Assembly (NCBI GenBank): GCA_958510875.1
Contig: OY294067.1
Coordinates: forward strand, 260,835,736-260,899,735
DNA: 64,000 bases
Direction: 5' to 3'
Source: Endomychus coccineus
Lineage: Eukaryota > Arthropoda > Insecta > Coleoptera > Endomychidae
Shown: piece after piece, positions 60,222-64,000 of the stretch
How the letters are laid out: each line of letters opens with the position of its first letter
Numbering within the stretch: position 1 is the first letter of the stretch
Program-made: the position numbers and the translations under genes
Notes under the pieces: model-generated
Database searches by the model: none
What the model was told of the DNA's origin: nothing
What the model saw: only the letters and a program-made list of their open reading frames with translations

Positions 60222-62143
60222 TTACACTTTTCCAGTAAACCTGTAGTAATTTTTATAATTTTTATATAAAATTTTGAACATTTCTGTGGAAGCGTTGCTC
60301 AATACTCTCATGAGAAATGACACTGAATGATTATCACAGAGTGAAATTAAACTGTAAACACAATTGTTCAGATGGATCTGGAAAAAAAAAATTATTAATA
60401 ACTTATGTCTAGATTTCATATAATCTGTGATTAAGAACATAATCTAATGATAAAGGATGCCGGAACAGGTTTGCCGTCAAATACAGTTGAGGATTTAGAA
60501 ACTTCACGTGGTTCTAAGAACACCTACATGCAAATGCATTAGATACTTTGGGAGTAAACCGTAGGCATTCAGTGGCGTAGCGAGGGGGGCAAGTGCCCCG
60601 GGCGCCGGATCCAGGGGGGCGCCAAATTTGGAAATATCTAAGTTTATAAGAATATGTCGGAAAAAAATGTCGAATTTTCACCGAATGCCTGGAGTTAGCT
60701 GAAGATGCAGGCCTTTCAGCAGAGGAGGAACAACGTCGCGTTTTGGCAAACGCTATTGATAGGCTCCAGGTTGGGTTTGACAGTCGTTTTCAGCGTTTTC
60801 GTGATCTGAACAAGAAGTTTGGCTTCCTCTTGAATTTTGCAGAGTTGATGAGTGGTTCTGATTTCGATTGCGTGGAAACACAGTGTGAAAGTTTCGGAGA
60901 ATTTTACGCTACTGACGTTGACAGGACTGGCTTGTATAACGACAATACGGTAAAGATGTTTTTCCGAATTTAAGAGTTGCGTTAGAGATCCTGCTAACTG
61001 TCTCCGTATCTATTGCAAGTTGTAAGCGGTCTTTCAGCAAGTTAAAGTTAATATTAACTTATCTGCGGGCATCAATGGAGCAACAAAGATTGTCGGACTT
61101 AGCTCTGTTGAATATAGAGAAAGAGACTCTCGAATCGATTGATGCATCACGCATAATAGATACGTTTGCATCAATGAAAGCGCGTAAAATACATATCTAG
61201 ATTTATTGTTCAATGATTATATGTAAGTTTAAAAGAAAGGTACTTAAAACTATTAAAAGCGGTGTTCCCTTGTTTCTTTCATTGAATATATTTGGCAATG
61301 TTGTATACGAAAATAAATATTGTTAAGAATCAAGGGACTGGGACGTGTGGGGGCGCAATTATGATAGCTGCCCCGGGCTCGCATAATCCTCGCTACGCCT
61401 CTGTAGACATTAGTCTGGGTAGGGGTAGTTTGGCTGTTTGCAGTTTGCAATAGACGAGACGGGACATGTTAGTAAAAATAAGAAGGATTCCAAATTCCCT
61501 GTTCTGCTACACAAGCCAAGTTGGAGCCGATATAGGCGGTGCCCTACAGACTACTTGGTAGCTGAAACGTCCTCAATACTTAACATTATTTTTAGTAGTT
61601 ACGGTTGATTTTTTCTTATTTATAGTGTATGCACAGTGTGAACTCTTTTATAGTTTATTAAAGTTTTATTATTTTACAAGAAATGTTATGTTAATGATTC
61701 AATTATTAGATGAAATAACTAATGGTAATATTATTGTGAATTACAAAACTTACCTTGACATTGGGATATAAGGTTACTTGTTCATACTGGTTCAGTATAT
61801 CAGCTATCAAATAATGTGCAATTCTACCCATATGTTTGTTACATGCAACCAAATGATTTGTTAATTTTTCTAGTTGATGTGCACAATCCGACAATTGATC
61901 GATTTCTGTCAGTTCTACATCAGGTTGTGGAGTGCATCTAGCACAAAGACTATTTAAAAGTACTCTAAATTGTTTCAAATAGGGCGGTAACCTGTCCATA
62001 ATCAAGGAATTCCTATATTTTAATAACAGTTCGAGATAATTGGCGCAACTTGTGAAAACATGATGGAAATTATCCACTTTTTTCAGAAGGGTGTTTGTTA
62101 CCCTCATTAATAAAATTCCTATCATCGAAGGAGTGAGTAACAG
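60222..62143 (-). CDS. Urb2: Urb2/Npa2-family ribosome biogenesis protein, last two exons
   Basis: Exon 62143-61754 (after TTGTTCCAG, 130 codons, ends AAG/GTAAGT) joins in phase to 60377-60222 (after TTTTTTCCAG, 51 codons plus stop). The 181 residues include RLPPYLKQFRVLLNSLCARC, DCAHQLEKLTNHLVACNKHM, RIAHYLIADILNQYEQVTLY, IHLNNCVYSLISLCDNHSVS and a YKNYKNYYRFTGKV end, which match the C-terminal domain of Urb2. Urb2 is a nucleolar protein needed for early 60S pre-ribosome assembly (known for yeast). The rest of this protein, which exceeds 1000 residues, must lie beyond the window at higher coordinates. The intron of 1376 bp contains a deleted hAT element. Confidence 0.85.
60570..61403 (+). 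mobile_element. internally deleted hAT element in the Urb2 intron
   Basis: It begins CAGTGGCGTAGCGAGG and ends CCTCGCTACGCCTCTG, its inverse with one mismatch. Flanks TAGGCATT (60562-60569) and TAGACATT (61404-61411) form an 8-bp duplication with one change. Inside, plus-strand fragments read LELAEDAGLSAEEEQRRVLA, FGFLLNFAELMSGSD and, after a frameshift near 60972, CKRSFSKLKLILTYLRASME and LALLNIEKETLESID, the C-terminal dimerisation region of a ZMYM1-like hAT transposase. The N-terminal half is deleted. Confidence 0.9.
61505..61675 (+). repeat. Penelope-type terminal-repeat fragment in the Urb2 intron
   Basis: ATTTTTAGTAGTTACGGTTG, TTCTTATTTATAGTG and CACAGTGTGAACTCTTTTAT match the sequence downstream of the GIY-YIG fragment at 23380-23480. 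Upstream, CTACTTGGTAG then CTGAAACGTCC (61550-61575) resembles the stem II and GAAAC-GUC part of a hammerhead, with the CUGANGA box decayed. Confidence 0.55.
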
Positions 62144-62460
62144 CTGGAACAAAATAAAAAAGGGTTATTTTCTGATTTAAATTCTTGAACCATTTATAAA
62201 TATATGTTTTATTGGGTTTCTGCTTCTATATTATGACTATGAATGAAATAAGACTTGTTTTTGACGTTTCAACAGTTTATTTCTATCTTTATCAAAAATT
62301 GTTATGATAATTAGTACTCCATGTAATTTAGAAAAAAAAAAGATAGATGACTATGATTAATGAAATACGTCTGCAGCCGACTTGTGTTTTAAAATCCAAT
62401 TAAAACAGCAGAAAACATTGGAGAGTATCAAAAGAAAATGTTAATGAAGCATATGGTCAA

Positions 62461-62549
62461 TTACAGATAAAAACAAGAAATTTTAACTTGTTAAATATCA
62501 CACTTACAGTGATAATTAACAAACTAAAATTTCTTGTTTTTATCTGTAA
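62461..62549. repeat. near-perfect 89-bp hairpin
   Basis: TTACAGATAAAAACAAGAAA at 62461 returns inverted as TTTCTTGTTTTTATCTGTAA at 62530-62549, with two or three mismatches nearer the centre (TTAACTTGTTAAATATCAC against GTGATAATTAACAAACTAA). It has MITE size and shape and lies upstream of the second-to-last Urb2 exon. Confidence 0.75.
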
Positions 62550-63301
62550 AAATGGAATTTCATAAAGTAACGGACAGCTCCATTCAAAATATGGCCAACT
62601 ATTGGGTGATGTATATTTTCTCGCAATCTTTATAAGGAATATACAGAATGTGTTATTTTTTGAAAGATATGCTCCCTTTCAAATTGATGTACTTACATGA
62701 AATAGATTGAAATTCGCTAACCAAATACCTGAATACTATTCTATTATTTTAATTGTCTAAATAGTACGATAATACTATGGATTCGGCTATTCTATTTTTA
62801 GTTTTACAGGAGAATGCCGTCGACTCCGGGCGACATGTACGGGCTGAAGGATCCAACCTTACCTTTACGATAAGAATTTCAGATTTAGTTATAGAGATCA
62901 CAGAACATATATAAATAGATAGAGCAATCGATCAAGGACAAGATTTTGCAAGTACTGATACAAAAAGGAGAACACTACTGCAACATACATCTGCCTGTCA
63001 GTGTCATAGACAAAGAATATATCATGATCATGGCAGCATGGCACAACACGAAGCATAAACATATTGAGTGGCGGGCTACTTAAATTTTAAAATGAGTAGA
63101 TGATGAAGCGTTTATGTGAAATTTTTTGAACTAGTTTCTTGCTTCTAACGAATTCTTTTTTTAATAACATGGGAAAACCTGCAATCAAAAATGATGCGTT
63201 TCGACAAAGGTTCGGTCCCGGATATTCGTGGATCTACTTTATTACGAGGACAACCAATTCAACATCGCTTTCTGAATATGTAATTAAGAAAGGGATGTAA
63301 T
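62550..63301. other. probable Urb2 intron, nothing recognised
   Basis: AT-rich DNA without a clear exon. If the Urb2 model is right this is intronic. The bases directly left of the hAT start at 63302 (GATGTAAT) would be its target duplication. Confidence 0.4.
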
Positions 63302-64000
63302 CAGTGGTGTAGCGAGGAGAGGGGGTCAGAGGGGGCAAGTGCCCCAGGCGCCGGATCTACGGGGGCGTCAAATTTGGAAATGTTCAAGTTTACAAAAATC
63401 TGGCGAAACAAAATTTCACGGAAAAGAAATTCACGTAAAAATGTAGGGCGCACAGCTGTCTGAACAGCAGGATAACATTCTTCCCGTAACTTTATGCAGC
63501 TAATCAAGAGGCATCTGTCATCAGTTTCTTCGGCACTATAGAGGCTTTGTACGTGTTCTTCTCTCAATCAACTATACGGTGGGACTTGCTGAAAAGTACA
63601 GTGAAGAGAACAGTGAAACACAGGAATCTCAAACCAGATGGAGTGCTAGGTATGACGCTGTCAGTGTCGTCTTTGAACATCTGGATTCTATTTTGGATCT
63701 GCTCGAAAAAATGAGTGAAAATCCAGAATTGACGCCGGAAACTAGAAATGAAGCGGGAAGCCTTGCACACAGAATGCTGACGTTCGAATTTCTCAGCCTT
63801 TTTTACTTTTGGGACCAAGTTTTGCGAAGAATAGAACGCGTTTAAAAATGAATTTTGCAGATGCTGCCAACGACCTCGACTCTCTTCAACACGACTTAGC
63901 ACACATTAGAGACGATTTGTGTACTGCCGCGAAACGAAAATGTGGCCAATGAGGAATCAACGTCGAACGGAGAAGAAGAAGACGTCGCCGAATGCCTAGA
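63302..64000 (+). mobile_element. hAT element, 5' part, cut by the window edge
   Basis: It starts CAGTGGTGTAGCGAGG and shares the first 80 or so bases with the element at 60570 (GGGGGCAAGTGCCCC, GCGCCGGATC). The plus-strand frame at about 63579-63845 reads SQTRWSARYDAVSVV, LTPETRNEAGSLAHRM and FEFLSLFYFWDQVLRRIERV, the middle part of a ZMYM1-like hAT transposase. A further frame has NFADAANDLDSLQHDLAHIR. A frameshift lies near 63843. At the right edge it just reaches the CCGAATGCCT sequence where the coding part of the 60570 copy begins, so the two copies keep complementary parts of one parent element. Confidence 0.88.

Noticed and set aside
1..64000. tRNA, rRNA, CRISPR or bacterial-type operon features
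   Set aside because: I looked for T-arm and anticodon-arm patterns, regular short spaced repeats and tightly packed co-directional frames and saw none that hold up; the window is eukaryotic nuclear DNA.

Overview
This window looks like AT-rich nuclear DNA from an insect, probably a beetle, although the order is my inference. The evidence is four spliced animal-type genes, all on the minus strand, with GT-AG introns and consistent codon phase. They sit in DNA full of arthropod-type transposable elements: Ty3/Gypsy, jockey/R1-like LINEs, Penelope-like elements, mariner, hAT, MULE and foldback elements. I saw no bacterial operons, CRISPR arrays, rRNA or recognisable tRNA genes.

Layout. (1) 1860-10573: heparan-alpha-glucosaminide N-acetyltransferase (HGSNAT), a lysosomal membrane enzyme. 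Eight coding exons are placed and one short linking exon is not found; its introns hold LINE fragments, a foldback element and a mariner nested in a palindrome. (2) 11097-14455: a transposon block made of a hAT with perfect 8-bp target duplications, a Penelope-like fragment between inverted repeats, and a LINE 3' end. (3) 15395-28648: a complete-looking transglutaminase in 11 coding exons (700 residues) with an intact Cys-His-Asp triad. (4) 28649-40027: a gene-free, repeat-rich stretch holding a young, structurally complete Ty3/Gypsy retrotransposon (32206-36661) with two identical 152-bp LTRs, a GTAAA target duplication and one unbroken gag-pol frame. It is inserted in a repeated host sequence. 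(5) 40028-56119: a farnesoic-acid-O-methyltransferase-like/DM9-repeat protein. Almost all of it lies in one exon, and a 13-bp first coding exon lies about 15.2 kb upstream. Its intron carries Penelope, MULE and mariner remnants and an element with perfect 87-bp inverted ends. (6) 60222-62143: the last two exons of an Urb2/Npa2-type ribosome-biogenesis protein, whose intron holds an 834-bp deleted hAT. A second hAT copy of the same family runs off the right edge.

The four host genes have no evident functional link: lysosomal heparan sulfate breakdown, protein cross-linking, a secreted or cytosolic lectin-like DM9 protein, and nucleolar ribosome assembly. The most interesting signal is in the repeats. 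Hammerhead-ribozyme-like cores (CUGANGA ... GAAAC) recur at several places next to Penelope-type GIY-YIG fragments. There is also a three-level nested insertion and a set of long inverted-repeat elements that could fold into long hairpins. All exon joins were made by eye from splice consensus, phase and family resemblance; no transcript or database search was available.
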